Source of the DNA: Bacteroidales bacterium
GTDB lineage: Bacteria > Bacteroidota > Bacteroidia > Bacteroidales > P3
Length of the DNA: 44,887 nt
Assembly: GCA_009785425.1 (NCBI GenBank)
Contig: WQWI01000017.1
Location: 1-44,887, forward strand
Direction: 5' to 3'
Position numbers and translations under genes: made by a program. The notes under the pieces were generated by a model. It searched no databases, was not told the DNA's origin, and worked only from the letters and a program-made list of their open reading frames with translations. This document shows positions 8,659 to 15,836 of the stretch, piece after piece. Positions within the stretch are counted from its first letter, which is position 1. Each line of letters starts with the position of its first letter.

Positions 8659-9164
8659 AGCCGATTGTAACAAAAAATATTCTGCGTTTTGTAGGCCTTC
8701 TGTTTTTACAGGTTTTGGTCATCGACCATATTCAAATTTCGAGTATGATTACGCCGTTTATTTATATTTTGGCGATAATTATGCTTCCGTTCAATACTCC
8801 CAGATGGTTGTTGCTATTTTCTGCATTTGTTTTGGGTTTTTTCTTGGATGTTTTTTCCGGAACAATGGGGCTCAATATGTCGGCAGTTCTGATTGCTGCG
8901 TTTGTTCGTCCCGCCGTGCTAAACTTAGTTTCTCCCGAACGAGATTATGAAGATGACGACGTTCCAAACATGAAAAGCTTGGGAATACTTTGGTTCGTTG
9001 TTTACGTTGTAGCTATGATTGTCATACACCATTCGGCGATATTTTTCTTGGAGGTGTTCCGTTTGAACGAACTCGGAACAACTTTTTTACGAATAATTTA
9101 CAGTTCATTGGCTACCTTTGTTCTGGTCTTTTTGTCGCAATTCTTGTTTACTTCACGAAAGTAG
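8655..9164 (+). CDS. mreD: rod shape-determining protein MreD
   Basis: 169 aa, almost entirely hydrophobic, with about five membrane segments (FVGLLFLQVLVIDHIQ, ITPFIYILAIIMLPF, LLLFSAFVLGFFLDVFSG, FVVYVVAMIVIHH, LATFVLVFLSQFLF). The FFLDVFSGTMGLNM segment fits the MreD family, and the position after mreC is diagnostic. It is the integral membrane partner of the elongasome. In many relatives mrdA (PBP2) and rodA follow; here fabD follows instead. Confidence 0.92.
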   Translation: MKPIVTKNILRFVGLLFLQVLVIDHIQISSMITPFIYILAIIMLPFNTPRWLLLFSAFVLGFFLDVFSGTMGLNMSAVLIAAFVRPAVLNLVSPERDYEDDDVPNMKSLGILWFVVYVVAMIVIHHSAIFFLEVFRLNELGTTFLRIIYSSLATFVLVFLSQFLFTSRK

Positions 9165-9191
9165 TCCCCTACCTGCGGGAGATACAAAAAA

Positions 9192-9223
9192 TTTGCACAC
9201 CTCACTTTTTTTTCGTACCTTTG
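9192..9223 (+). promoter_or_regulatory. fabD promoter
   Basis: TTTG (9192-9195), N20, TACCTTTG (9216-9223), a full match to the phylum promoter pattern, 15 nt before the first possible fabD start codon. Confidence 0.8.
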
Positions 9224-9243
9224 CAACATATACTATTATGCAT

Positions 9244-10104
9244 ATGAAACACAGTTGTATTTTTCCGGGACAAGGTGCTCAGTTTGTTGGTATGGGGAAA
9301 GACCTATACGACCAGCATCCACAGGCAAATGAAATGTTTGAAGAAGCAAACCAAATTTTAGGATTTAGAATTACCGATTTAATGTTTTCCGGTACTGACG
9401 ATGATTTGAAACAGACACGAGTTACACAGCCTGCCGTGTTTTTACATAGCGTAATCGGGTACGAGGTACGAGGAGCGGAATACGGAATGCCGGATATGGT
9501 AGGCGGACACTCGCTCGGTGAATTTTCGGCATTGGTTGCAGCAAAAGGTTTATCGTTTGCCGACGGATTGCGTTTGGTTTATGCACGTGCACAGGCGATG
9601 CAAAAGGCTTGCGAAGCACAACCCTCGACGATGGCAGCAATTTTAGGTCTTGACGACAAGATCGTGGAAAAAATCTGCTCGGAAATTAGCGAAACCGTTG
9701 TTCCCGCAAATTACAACTCGCCGGGGCAATTAGTAGTTTCAGGAACAATAGCCGGAGTAGAGCTCGCTTGCGAGAAACTGAAAGAAGCCGGAGCAAAACG
9801 GGCTTTGCCGTTAAAAGTAGGCGGAGCGTTTCACTCACCACTGATGCAACCGGCCGCTGAAGAACTGAAAAAAGCCATCGAACAAACCGAGTTCAAAACC
9901 ACTATTTGTCCGATTTATCAAAATGTGGATGCAAAACCGCATACAAACCCTGACGACATCAAAGCAAACTTGATTTTGCAATTAACCGCACCTGTGCGTT
10001 GGACGCAAATCGTGCAAAATATGCTTGCCGATGGAGCGGATCAATTTACCGAATTCGGTCCCGGCAATGTACTGACAGGGCTTGTGCAAAAAATAAAAGG
10101 ATAA
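9244..10104 (+). CDS. fabD: malonyl-CoA:ACP transacylase FabD
   Basis: 286 aa from ATG 9244 (288 from the in-frame ATG at 9238; both lie just downstream of the promoter, and the choice is open). It moves malonyl groups from CoA to acyl carrier protein for fatty-acid elongation in the cytoplasm. The sequence shows FPGQGAQ (8-14), the nucleophile motif GHSLG (Ser90), the conserved QxxR-type region (residues 110-120, YARAQAMQKA) and the catalytic His197 in GGAFHSPLM. Length is normal. The gene has its own promoter and a terminator hairpin after it, so it is probably a single transcription unit. Confidence 0.95.
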   Translation: MKHSCIFPGQGAQFVGMGKDLYDQHPQANEMFEEANQILGFRITDLMFSGTDDDLKQTRVTQPAVFLHSVIGYEVRGAEYGMPDMVGGHSLGEFSALVAAKGLSFADGLRLVYARAQAMQKACEAQPSTMAAILGLDDKIVEKICSEISETVVPANYNSPGQLVVSGTIAGVELACEKLKEAGAKRALPLKVGGAFHSPLMQPAAEELKKAIEQTEFKTTICPIYQNVDAKPHTNPDDIKANLILQLTAPVRWTQIVQNMLADGADQFTEFGPGNVLTGLVQKIKG

Positions 10105-10125
10105 AAATCCTCTCCTGCAATATTC

Positions 10126-10159
10126 AAAAACGAAATGCAATGCATTTCGTTTTTTTTTC
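10126..10159 (+). terminator. intrinsic terminator after fabD
   Basis: Arms AACGAAATGCA/TGCATTTCGTT form an uninterrupted palindrome, followed by a run of nine T. The T-run runs directly into the -7 box of the next gene, so terminator and promoter are fused. Confidence 0.75.
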
Positions 10160-10160
10160 G

Positions 10161-10168
10161 TATCTTTG
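10161..10168 (+). promoter_or_regulatory. -7 box TATCTTTG for the radical SAM/symporter operon
   Basis: TATCTTTG 17 nt before the ATG at 10185. There is no TTTG at the expected -33 position; the upstream DNA is the T-tract of the fabD terminator. Confidence 0.65.
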
Positions 10169-10184
10169 CAGAAACAGTCACAAA

Positions 10185-11339
10185 ATGGCAATTCTCAACA
10201 AATACAACGAAACTCTCCCTATCTTCAAAACAGAAGAAGGTATAGAATTTGACCTGCTCGATCTGAAAGTGGCACTTTTGTACCACGGAATTCGTGTGGA
10301 CGAAAAAATATATGAAACGTTTGAAGGAAAAGTACGCCTGTCAAAAAATCCGTTCAGTTGCAATGCGATGATTTTGGACAGGCAAGTTTTTTGTTCGCTT
10401 TCTCGTACAGAGCAAGAAACGCCTTTTCGTTTAACACTCAACGAAGGAAATCCCGTCATTACGTACAATAACAGGTTTTTGACAAAAATTTCTTTTCCGG
10501 AAAAAACATCGTTTTACAAACAAAAAACCTCGAGTGGGATTCCTTTCGGAAATCTCGGCGTAATCCAAGGTTTGGATATGCTCGCATTCGCTTGTTTGTG
10601 GCGTTGTGAAATCACAACCTCCGGAAATGCTTGTGGCTTCTGCCATACAGGGAATTTTGCATCGCCCGAACATTCGCTTTCCGAAATGATGGAAGTTGTT
10701 CGCTATGCTGTTGATGAAAGCCCAAAAACAAAAATGCTTCAACTCACTGCCGGTTCAACCTTTAATCCCGAGAAGGAAATCGATCAATACGTGAAAATTC
10801 TTGAAACCATTGATAAGTCTATCGGAATAGAAAAAGTTCCAACCATGATTTACATCACACCGCCTGCCGATTTGAAACAATTGGATCGGTTGTTTGATGC
10901 AGGCGTGAGCCAAATAGCCTGCGATGTGGATATTTGGGACGAGCGTCTGTTTGAAAAAATTTGTCCCGGAAAAGCAAAAACAAACGCTCGTCAGCGCTAT
11001 TTGGATGCTTTGTCGTATATTGCTGATCGTTACGGATCAAATCGTGCAAGCTGTGTTTTTGTAGGCGGAATAGAGTCGGCAGAAAGCTTGATTGAAGGAG
11101 CAACGTTTTTGGCAGAGCAAGGCATTGTTCCCCTACCCTCTCCACTGATGCCATTCGGTGTAAGTCAAAAAGTGATTGCTGAAATGCAACCGTTCAGCCT
11201 TGACTATTACCGAAAGCTACGAAAAGAAACGGCAAAATTATATCAAAAGCACAATTTAATTGTTCCCGGAACGTATGGTTCTGACGTTTGCATCAGCCGA
11301 GATATTTGGCTACGCCGTGAAATTATTTCTGCTGAATAA
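10185..11339 (+). CDS. radical SAM protein of unknown function
   Basis: 384 aa from ATG 10185, chosen because the promoter box lies at 10161-10168 although the frame is open further upstream. The cysteine cluster is C137-x3-C141-x8-C150-x2-C153 (ACLWRCEITTSGNACGFCHTG), not the canonical CxxxCxxC. An N-terminal domain of about 125 residues precedes it, and TIM-barrel-like motifs follow (LQLTAGSTF, MIYITPPADL, CDVDIWDE, VFVGGIES). These features indicate an S-adenosylmethionine radical enzyme with a 4Fe-4S cluster, but the substrate is unknown. Its stop codon overlaps the start of the sugar-symporter gene by one base, so the two products are likely made together and may act on the same compound. 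I do not recognise a named subfamily. Confidence 0.8.
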   Translation: MAILNKYNETLPIFKTEEGIEFDLLDLKVALLYHGIRVDEKIYETFEGKVRLSKNPFSCNAMILDRQVFCSLSRTEQETPFRLTLNEGNPVITYNNRFLTKISFPEKTSFYKQKTSSGIPFGNLGVIQGLDMLAFACLWRCEITTSGNACGFCHTGNFASPEHSLSEMMEVVRYAVDESPKTKMLQLTAGSTFNPEKEIDQYVKILETIDKSIGIEKVPTMIYITPPADLKQLDRLFDAGVSQIACDVDIWDERLFEKICPGKAKTNARQRYLDALSYIADRYGSNRASCVFVGGIESAESLIEGATFLAEQGIVPLPSPLMPFGVSQKVIAEMQPFSLDYYRKLRKETAKLYQKHNLIVPGTYGSDVCISRDIWLRREIISAE

Positions 11340-12772
11340 TGTCGGAAACAACAACATACCATCGTGCAAAAATATGGCAAATCGGACTATTTGCACTGAA
11401 CAATACCGCTGTTAATTTATACGCTATGATGATTATTTTCATCGCCTATTTTGCAGGCGGTGTATTGGGTTTGACGGTGGCATTTGTTTCCACGCTCATC
11501 ATGGCGATGCGACTTTTCGATGGAATTACAGACCCAATTATCGGTTGGTTTATCGATCGTACAAACGGAAAATTCGGAAAATTCCGTCCGTTTATGGTGC
11601 TCGGAAACGTAGTAATGGCGGGCTCTTTGGCGTTGATGTACATTTCGCAATATATGGAAGCTGCAAAAATACCGTTTTTCATTTTTGCGTATTTTGTTTA
11701 TGTCATCGGGTATAGTTTTCAGTTTTGTGTAACGCGTGCAGCACAGAGTGCACTCACCAACGACCCCGAACAACGCCCTGTTTTTTCGGCATTTGATATG
11801 GTGATGAATGTTATTCTTTTTGTTGGTGTGAGTTTACTTGTAAGCAATTATTTAGTTGTAAAACATGGTGATTTCACCGGCTCAATGTTCGGCGAATTTT
11901 TTGTTATTATTGCAATTGCTTCAGCAATATGTACTTTTTTTGCAATTATCGGAATCTGGAAAAAAGATAGACCTGAATTTTTTGGATTGGCTGAAAACGC
12001 ACAAAAAATCCGACTTCGAGATGGCTGGGATGCCCTACGAAATAACCGTGCTGTGCAAATGTTGATGATTTCTGCAGGAACAGATAGATTGTTTTCAAAC
12101 ATAACGACAAACGCAGTCGTTGTAGTCATTATTTTCGGAATTATTTGTGGAAATTTTGCACTTTCCGGACAGTTTAATCTTTTTGTCTTCATACCAAGTA
12201 TAATTATTTCGCTATTATGCATTCAATATGCAAGAAAATTAGGACAAAAAGAGGCATTTTTATTTGGATCCTACGGAGGAATAATTTTTTCGACGCTGGT
12301 TTTTCTTCTATTTTTGTTTGGAGATCCAACCTCGCTTAGTTTCACAGATTGGGGATATTTTACAATTTTGCTTTTGATTTTTATGGCATTTCGCGGTGGT
12401 TTTATGTCTGTCAACAACAGTATTGTTATTCCGATGATTGCCGATGTTGCTGATTCGGAAGTGGCACGAAGCGGTAAATATCTACCGGGAATGATTGGAG
12501 CATTATTTACCACAGTCGACAAACTTATTTTATCGCTGAACACCGTAATTATAGGAGCTTTACTGATATTTGTTGCCGGTTATAGAGATGCCTTCCCCTC
12601 GGTACACTCGCTATATACCCCCGGACTGTTTTGGGTAGGAATGATTGCCTATTGCTTTTTGCCTATACTTGGTTGGATTATCAATATCGTTTGCATGCGG
12701 TTTTATCCTTTGAGTCGTGCAAAAATGGCGGAAACGCAACAAATCATACAGGAAATTAAATCAACTGTGTAG
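11339..12772 (+). CDS. GPH-family (MelB-like) sugar:cation symporter
   Basis: 477 aa, twelve predicted membrane helices. The loop motif RLFDGITDPIIGWFIDRT followed by GKFGKFRPFMVLG (about 57-88) is the hallmark of the glycoside-pentoside-hexuronide:cation symporter family, as is the AADVADSE-like segment (MIADVADSEVARSGK). Such proteins bring sugars or glycosides across the inner membrane with Na+ or H+. The ATG overlaps the stop of the radical SAM gene (TAATG). The stop codon TAG at 12770-12772 is itself part of a family B palindromic repeat, so the C-terminus was probably set by the repeat. Confidence 0.88.
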   Translation: MSETTTYHRAKIWQIGLFALNNTAVNLYAMMIIFIAYFAGGVLGLTVAFVSTLIMAMRLFDGITDPIIGWFIDRTNGKFGKFRPFMVLGNVVMAGSLALMYISQYMEAAKIPFFIFAYFVYVIGYSFQFCVTRAAQSALTNDPEQRPVFSAFDMVMNVILFVGVSLLVSNYLVVKHGDFTGSMFGEFFVIIAIASAICTFFAIIGIWKKDRPEFFGLAENAQKIRLRDGWDALRNNRAVQMLMISAGTDRLFSNITTNAVVVVIIFGIICGNFALSGQFNLFVFIPSIIISLLCIQYARKLGQKEAFLFGSYGGIIFSTLVFLLFLFGDPTSLSFTDWGYFTILLLIFMAFRGGFMSVNNSIVIPMIADVADSEVARSGKYLPGMIGALFTTVDKLILSLNTVIIGALLIFVAGYRDAFPSVHSLYTPGLFWVGMIAYCFLPILGWIINIVCMRFYPLSRAKMAETQQIIQEIKSTV

Positions 12773-12796
12773 GGGCGAGGCATGCCTCGCCCCTAT
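12769..12796. repeat. GTAG...CTAC palindromic repeat (family B), copy 3
   Basis: A 28-nt palindrome, GTAGGGGCGAGG...CTCGCCCCTAT, with only the last base off the consensus. It supplies the stop codon of the symporter gene and ends 16 nt before the next -7 box, taking the place where a -33 element would lie. As RNA it would form a strong hairpin and may act as terminator, although the T-run (12804-12811) is 8 nt away. Confidence 0.85.
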
Positions 12797-12812
12797 AGTC
12801 TCCTTTTTTTTG

Positions 12813-12820
12813 TATCTTTG
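12813..12820 (+). promoter_or_regulatory. -7 box of the phosphopantetheinyl transferase gene; probably leaderless start
   Basis: TATCTTTG preceded by a T-tract. The ATG follows only 4 nt after the box, so transcription is expected to begin at or next to the A of the start codon. Confidence 0.7.
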
Positions 12821-12824
12821 CAAA

Positions 12825-13610
12825 ATGGTTTTAACGTTTTTCGAATTGAATAAAATTACCGATGACGTGTTTGATGTTTGGCTAAAAAAACTGCCAAAAT
12901 TCAGACAAGACGAGGTTTTGCGATACCGTTTTCGAGACGATCGGGTGCGATCCTTGTGTGCATATCTGTTGCTGTGTGTGGGTTTAGGACGAATTTTAGA
13001 AAAATTTTCCTACAACGAACATGGTAAGCCTTCATTAATTGGCGAAAATTTACAGATCAATCTTTCACATGCAAAATCGGCTGTGGCAGTCGGCTTCAGC
13101 AAAAACCCAATTGGTGTTGATGTGGAATTTATCAGAAAGACCTATCCGAAAATTGTTTGTAAACGTGTGTTTACTCCTGTGGAAATCGAGCAAATAGAAA
13201 ATTCCGACAATCCAACCCTTACATTTTTCAAATTTTGGACACTCAAAGAAAGCTTTGTGAAATGTATCGGACAAGGACTTACATTTCCTCTGAAAACAGT
13301 AGAATTTCGGCTGAGTGATAAAAGAATAGACTTACAATCTATACCGTTCCCTTCGACTTCGCTCAGGGAACGCCACATGCCAGCGGAACGGTCGTTGAGC
13401 GAAGTCGAAACGCCCGATCTCACATTTTCAACATTCACTCAAAATGAGCATCAAATCAGCATTTGCTCAACGGAGAAACAAGAAGTAAAAAATCTAACCT
13501 TTGAGGAACTATCTAAAGCATTAACCGTCATTGCGGGCTTGACCCGCAATCCCCTTGCTACTGGGGATTCCGCCCTACGGCGGAATGACGACCAAGTAAA
13601 TAACCAATGA
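12825..13610 (+). CDS. 4'-phosphopantetheinyl transferase (Sfp/AcpT type) with two in-frame repeats
   Basis: 261 aa from ATG 12825; the upstream extension lies before the promoter. The enzyme attaches the phosphopantetheine arm of CoA to carrier proteins. Diagnostic motifs are GVDVE (97-101, Mg2+-binding Asp99 and Glu101) and FKFWTLKESFVKCIGQGL (135-152, Trp138, Lys141, Glu142). Residues about 174-196 (PSTSLRERHMPAERSLSEVE) come from a family D inverted repeat, and residues 235-255 (VIAGLTRNP...LRRND) from a 63-nt family A repeat, six residues from the end. The core domain upstream of both is complete, so activity is plausible. The stop overlaps the mtaB start (ATGA). The fatty-acid gene fabD lies 2.7 kb upstream, but no carrier-protein gene is in the window. 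Confidence 0.88.
   Translation: MVLTFFELNKITDDVFDVWLKKLPKFRQDEVLRYRFRDDRVRSLCAYLLLCVGLGRILEKFSYNEHGKPSLIGENLQINLSHAKSAVAVGFSKNPIGVDVEFIRKTYPKIVCKRVFTPVEIEQIENSDNPTLTFFKFWTLKESFVKCIGQGLTFPLKTVEFRLSDKRIDLQSIPFPSTSLRERHMPAERSLSEVETPDLTFSTFTQNEHQISICSTEKQEVKNLTFEELSKALTVIAGLTRNPLATGDSALRRNDDQVNNQ
13346..13412. repeat. TTCGACTTCGCTCA inverted repeat (family D), inside a CDS
   Basis: Terminal arms TTCGACTTCGCTCA and TGAGCGAAGTCGAA (14 bp, perfect) surround a short centre that contains CATG. It is translated in frame within the phosphopantetheinyl transferase. A related copy lies in the ettA leader (37129-37173). Confidence 0.85.
13527..13589. repeat. GTCATT...AATGAC repeat (family A), copy 2, inside a CDS
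   Basis: 63 nt, exactly 21 codons, encoding residues 235-255 of the phosphopantetheinyl transferase. It has the same length as the intergenic copies at 22474-22536 and 23610-23672. Confidence 0.92.
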
Positions 13611-14878
13611 AAAAAACCGTAGCATTCCATACCTTAGGCTGCAAACTGAATTTCGCCGAATCATCGGATTTGAGCAGAAAATTCGTTGAAAACGGCTATG
13701 AAATTGTCGATTTCAAGACAGTTGCCGATGTTTATGTGATTAACACGTGCACGGTTACGGCTTTGGCAGAAAAAAAATGTCGCACGGCAATTCGTCAAGC
13801 CGGTCGAAAAAATCCGAATGCAAAAATTGCTGCTGTTGGCTGTTTTGCACAAGTCAATCCTGATGAAATTTCCAAGATTGAAGGCGTGGATTTTGTTTTA
13901 GGGACAAACGAAAAACACAAATTGCTGGAATACCTCGTAGGGGCGGGGTCTACCCGCCCCATTTGCAAATCTTTGCTACAAGGGCTGGTAGACCCCGCCC
14001 CTACGGCGGATTTCGTCGCCGCCTATTCTGCAGACGACCGCACCCGAACATTTCTAAAAGTTCAGGATGGTTGCGATTATTTTTGCACGTATTGTGCAAT
14101 TCCATATGCACGCGGACGAAATCGCAACGACACGATCGAAAACACCCTGAAACTCGCTGAAAAAATTTCAAAAACAGGCACCAAAGAAGTCGTTTTAGCC
14201 GGTGTAAATACCGGTGAATTCGGAAAATCCACAAACGAAACATTTTTACAGTTAATCCAAGCACTTGATAACGCTAAAGGTATCGAGCGTTTCCGAATTT
14301 CATCGCTTGAGCCGAATTTAATTTCCGATGAGATTGTTGATTTCGTAGCAAAATCAAGAGCTTTTTTACCGCATTTTCACATTCCGTTGCAGTCGGGATC
14401 GAACAAAATTTTGCAGTTGATGAAACGGCGTTATTCGCGAGAATTATTTGCGGAACGTGTGCAAAAAATCAAAACGGCGATGCCTCATGCGTTTGTTGCG
14501 GCTGATGTTATTATCGGTTTTCCGGGCGAAACTGACGAGGATTTTGAGGATATGTATCAATTTATTGAATCGTTGCCTTTGGCGTTTTTACACGTGTTTC
14601 CGTATTCCGAACGCCCGAATACACCGGCGAAAGATTTTCCCGGAAAAATTTCTCCACAAGTGAAAAAACTGCGTAGCGAGCGTTTACATCAACTATCTGA
14701 AAAAAAACACGCCGAATTTTGTAAAAACCATCTTCAAAATCCATCAAAAGTGCTTTGGGAATCCGACAATCACAGCGGTTTTATGTATGGCTTTACGGAA
14801 AATTACATTCGCGTTCGGAAACCATTTGATAAAAACTCAGTGAATACGATTCAATTTTTTTTTGTATCTTTGCCGTAG
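13607..14878 (+). CDS. mtaB: tRNA (t6A37) methylthiotransferase MtaB with in-frame repeat
   Basis: 423 aa. The UPF0004 domain has Cys12 (LGCKLN), Cys48 (NTCTV) and Cys79 (VGCFAQ), the ligands of the auxiliary 4Fe-4S cluster. The radical SAM motif is C156-x3-C160-x2-C163 (DGCDYFCTYCAIP). The sequence FKT-less N-terminus and QDGCDYFCTYCAIPYARG fit MtaB, which makes ms2t6A at position 37 of ANN-decoding tRNAs, better than MiaB. Residues 111-133 (from VGAG to about PAPT), in the linker between the two domains, are encoded by a 68-nt repeat. The last eight residues (FFFVSLP) are encoded by DNA that is also the folD promoter, and no clear TRAM domain is visible. Overlaps the previous gene by four bases. 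Confidence 0.9.
   Translation: MKKTVAFHTLGCKLNFAESSDLSRKFVENGYEIVDFKTVADVYVINTCTVTALAEKKCRTAIRQAGRKNPNAKIAAVGCFAQVNPDEISKIEGVDFVLGTNEKHKLLEYLVGAGSTRPICKSLLQGLVDPAPTADFVAAYSADDRTRTFLKVQDGCDYFCTYCAIPYARGRNRNDTIENTLKLAEKISKTGTKEVVLAGVNTGEFGKSTNETFLQLIQALDNAKGIERFRISSLEPNLISDEIVDFVAKSRAFLPHFHIPLQSGSNKILQLMKRRYSRELFAERVQKIKTAMPHAFVAADVIIGFPGETDEDFEDMYQFIESLPLAFLHVFPYSERPNTPAKDFPGKISPQVKKLRSERLHQLSEKKHAEFCKNHLQNPSKVLWESDNHSGFMYGFTENYIRVRKPFDKNSVNTIQFFFVSLP
13937..14004. repeat. long GTAG...CTAC inverted repeat (family B, compound), inside mtaB
   Basis: 68 nt. Perfect 18-bp terminal arms, GTAGGGGCGGGGTCTACC and its complement, surround 32 nt that include an internal CCGCCCC. The unit looks like two family B palindromes or one with an expanded centre. 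It is translated in frame in the linker of MtaB. Confidence 0.88.
14865..14872 (+). promoter_or_regulatory. folD -7 box inside the 3' end of mtaB
   Basis: TATCTTTG preceded by a T-tract, ending six bases before the stop of mtaB (14876-14878). The coding frame reads through it as FFFVSLP. folD starts 42 nt after the box. Confidence 0.65.
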
Positions 14879-14914
14879 TAAACAAAGTTATTCAACCAAA
14901 AAAACACAACAATC

Positions 14915-15787
14915 ATGCAACTTATCGACGGAAAAACCATTGCTGCAGCTGTAAAAAGCGAAATCGCAAATGAAGTAAAAAAAATGATCGATGCCGATTT
15001 AAGAACACCACATCTTGCCGCTATTTTAGTCGGAAGTGACCCCGCCAGCGAAACCTATATCGCCTCAAAAGAACGTGCTTGTAAAGAAGTCGGTTTTACA
15101 TCGTCGGTGTACAGACTTTCCGAGCATACAACCGAAGAAGAACTTCTAAAAACGATTGACTTTCTAAATAACGACGAAGATGTTGACGGCTATATCGTAC
15201 AACTTCCTTTGCCGAAGCACATCAACACAGACAAGGTAATTTCTGCTATAGATCCCAAAAAAGACGTTGATGGTTTTCATCCGCAAAATGTTGGGCGTAT
15301 GGTCATGGATATGCCGTGTTTTTTGCCCGCCACTCCGGCAGGAATTATGACGCTTTTGGAACGTTCGAATATCGAAACGGAAGGAAAAAACTGCGTCGTT
15401 GTCGGACGAAGTAATATCGTTGGAACACCTGTTTCCATACTGCTTTCCAGAAACTCAAAAAAAGCAAATTGCACGGTAACTTTGTGTCACAGTCGCACAA
15501 AAAATTTGAAAGAAGTTTGTGCTTCCGCAGATATTTTGGTAGCAGCCATCGGTAAGCCCGAATTTATTACGGCAGATATGGTCAAAGAAGGTGCCGTTGT
15601 GATTGATGTTGGCATTCACCGCGTCGAAGATAACAGCGAAAAAGGTTACAAAATTGCCGGCGATGTAAAATTCGACGAAGTGGCTCTGAAATGCTCTGCA
15701 ATCACGCCTGTTCCGGGTGGTGTCGGACCTACGACGATTGTTTCCCTGCTGAATAATACGCTCAAAGCAAGAAAGAACAATGATTAA
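14915..15787 (+). CDS. folD: methylenetetrahydrofolate dehydrogenase/cyclohydrolase FolD
   Basis: 290 aa, normal length. The bifunctional cytoplasmic enzyme interconverts 5,10-methylene-, 5,10-methenyl- and 10-formyl-tetrahydrofolate with NADP(H). Visible motifs are [20 protein letters not shown] (36-56, with the catalytic Lys), [13 protein letters not shown] and [15 protein letters not shown] in the substrate site, [14 protein letters not shown] (Rossmann nucleotide loop) and [11 protein letters not shown] near the C-terminus. It has its own promoter in the end of mtaB and ends at a hairpin-bearing spacer facing the acyl-CoA reductase gene. Confidence 0.96.
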   Translation: MQLIDGKTIAAAVKSEIANEVKKMIDADLRTPHLAAILVGSDPASETYIASKERACKEVGFTSSVYRLSEHTTEEELLKTIDFLNNDEDVDGYIVQLPLPKHINTDKVISAIDPKKDVDGFHPQNVGRMVMDMPCFLPATPAGIMTLLERSNIETEGKNCVVVGRSNIVGTPVSILLSRNSKKANCTVTLCHSRTKNLKEVCASADILVAAIGKPEFITADMVKEGAVVIDVGIHRVEDNSEKGYKIAGDVKFDEVALKCSAITPVPGGVGPTTIVSLLNNTLKARKNND

Positions 15788-15836
15788 TGGTTAGTGGTTA
15801 ATGATTAGCGCTAAGACCACCCATTAACCATTAAAT
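15787..15836. terminator. inverted repeat between convergent genes, likely bidirectional terminator
   Basis: TGGTTAATG (15795-15803) and CATTAACCA (15822-15830) are perfect inverted arms, with A/T-rich flanks, between the converging folD and acyl-CoA reductase genes. The string GTTAGTGGTTAATGATTA recurs at 19267-19283, so it also belongs to a dispersed repeat type. Termination efficiency is uncertain because the stem is A/T-rich. Confidence 0.5.

Noticed and set aside
10126-10159. AACGAAATGCA palindrome as another copy of the GAGACGCAATGC repeat
   Set aside because: It shares only the GCAATGCATT core, lacks GTAG/CTAC ends and has a T-run; it is better explained as the fabD terminator.
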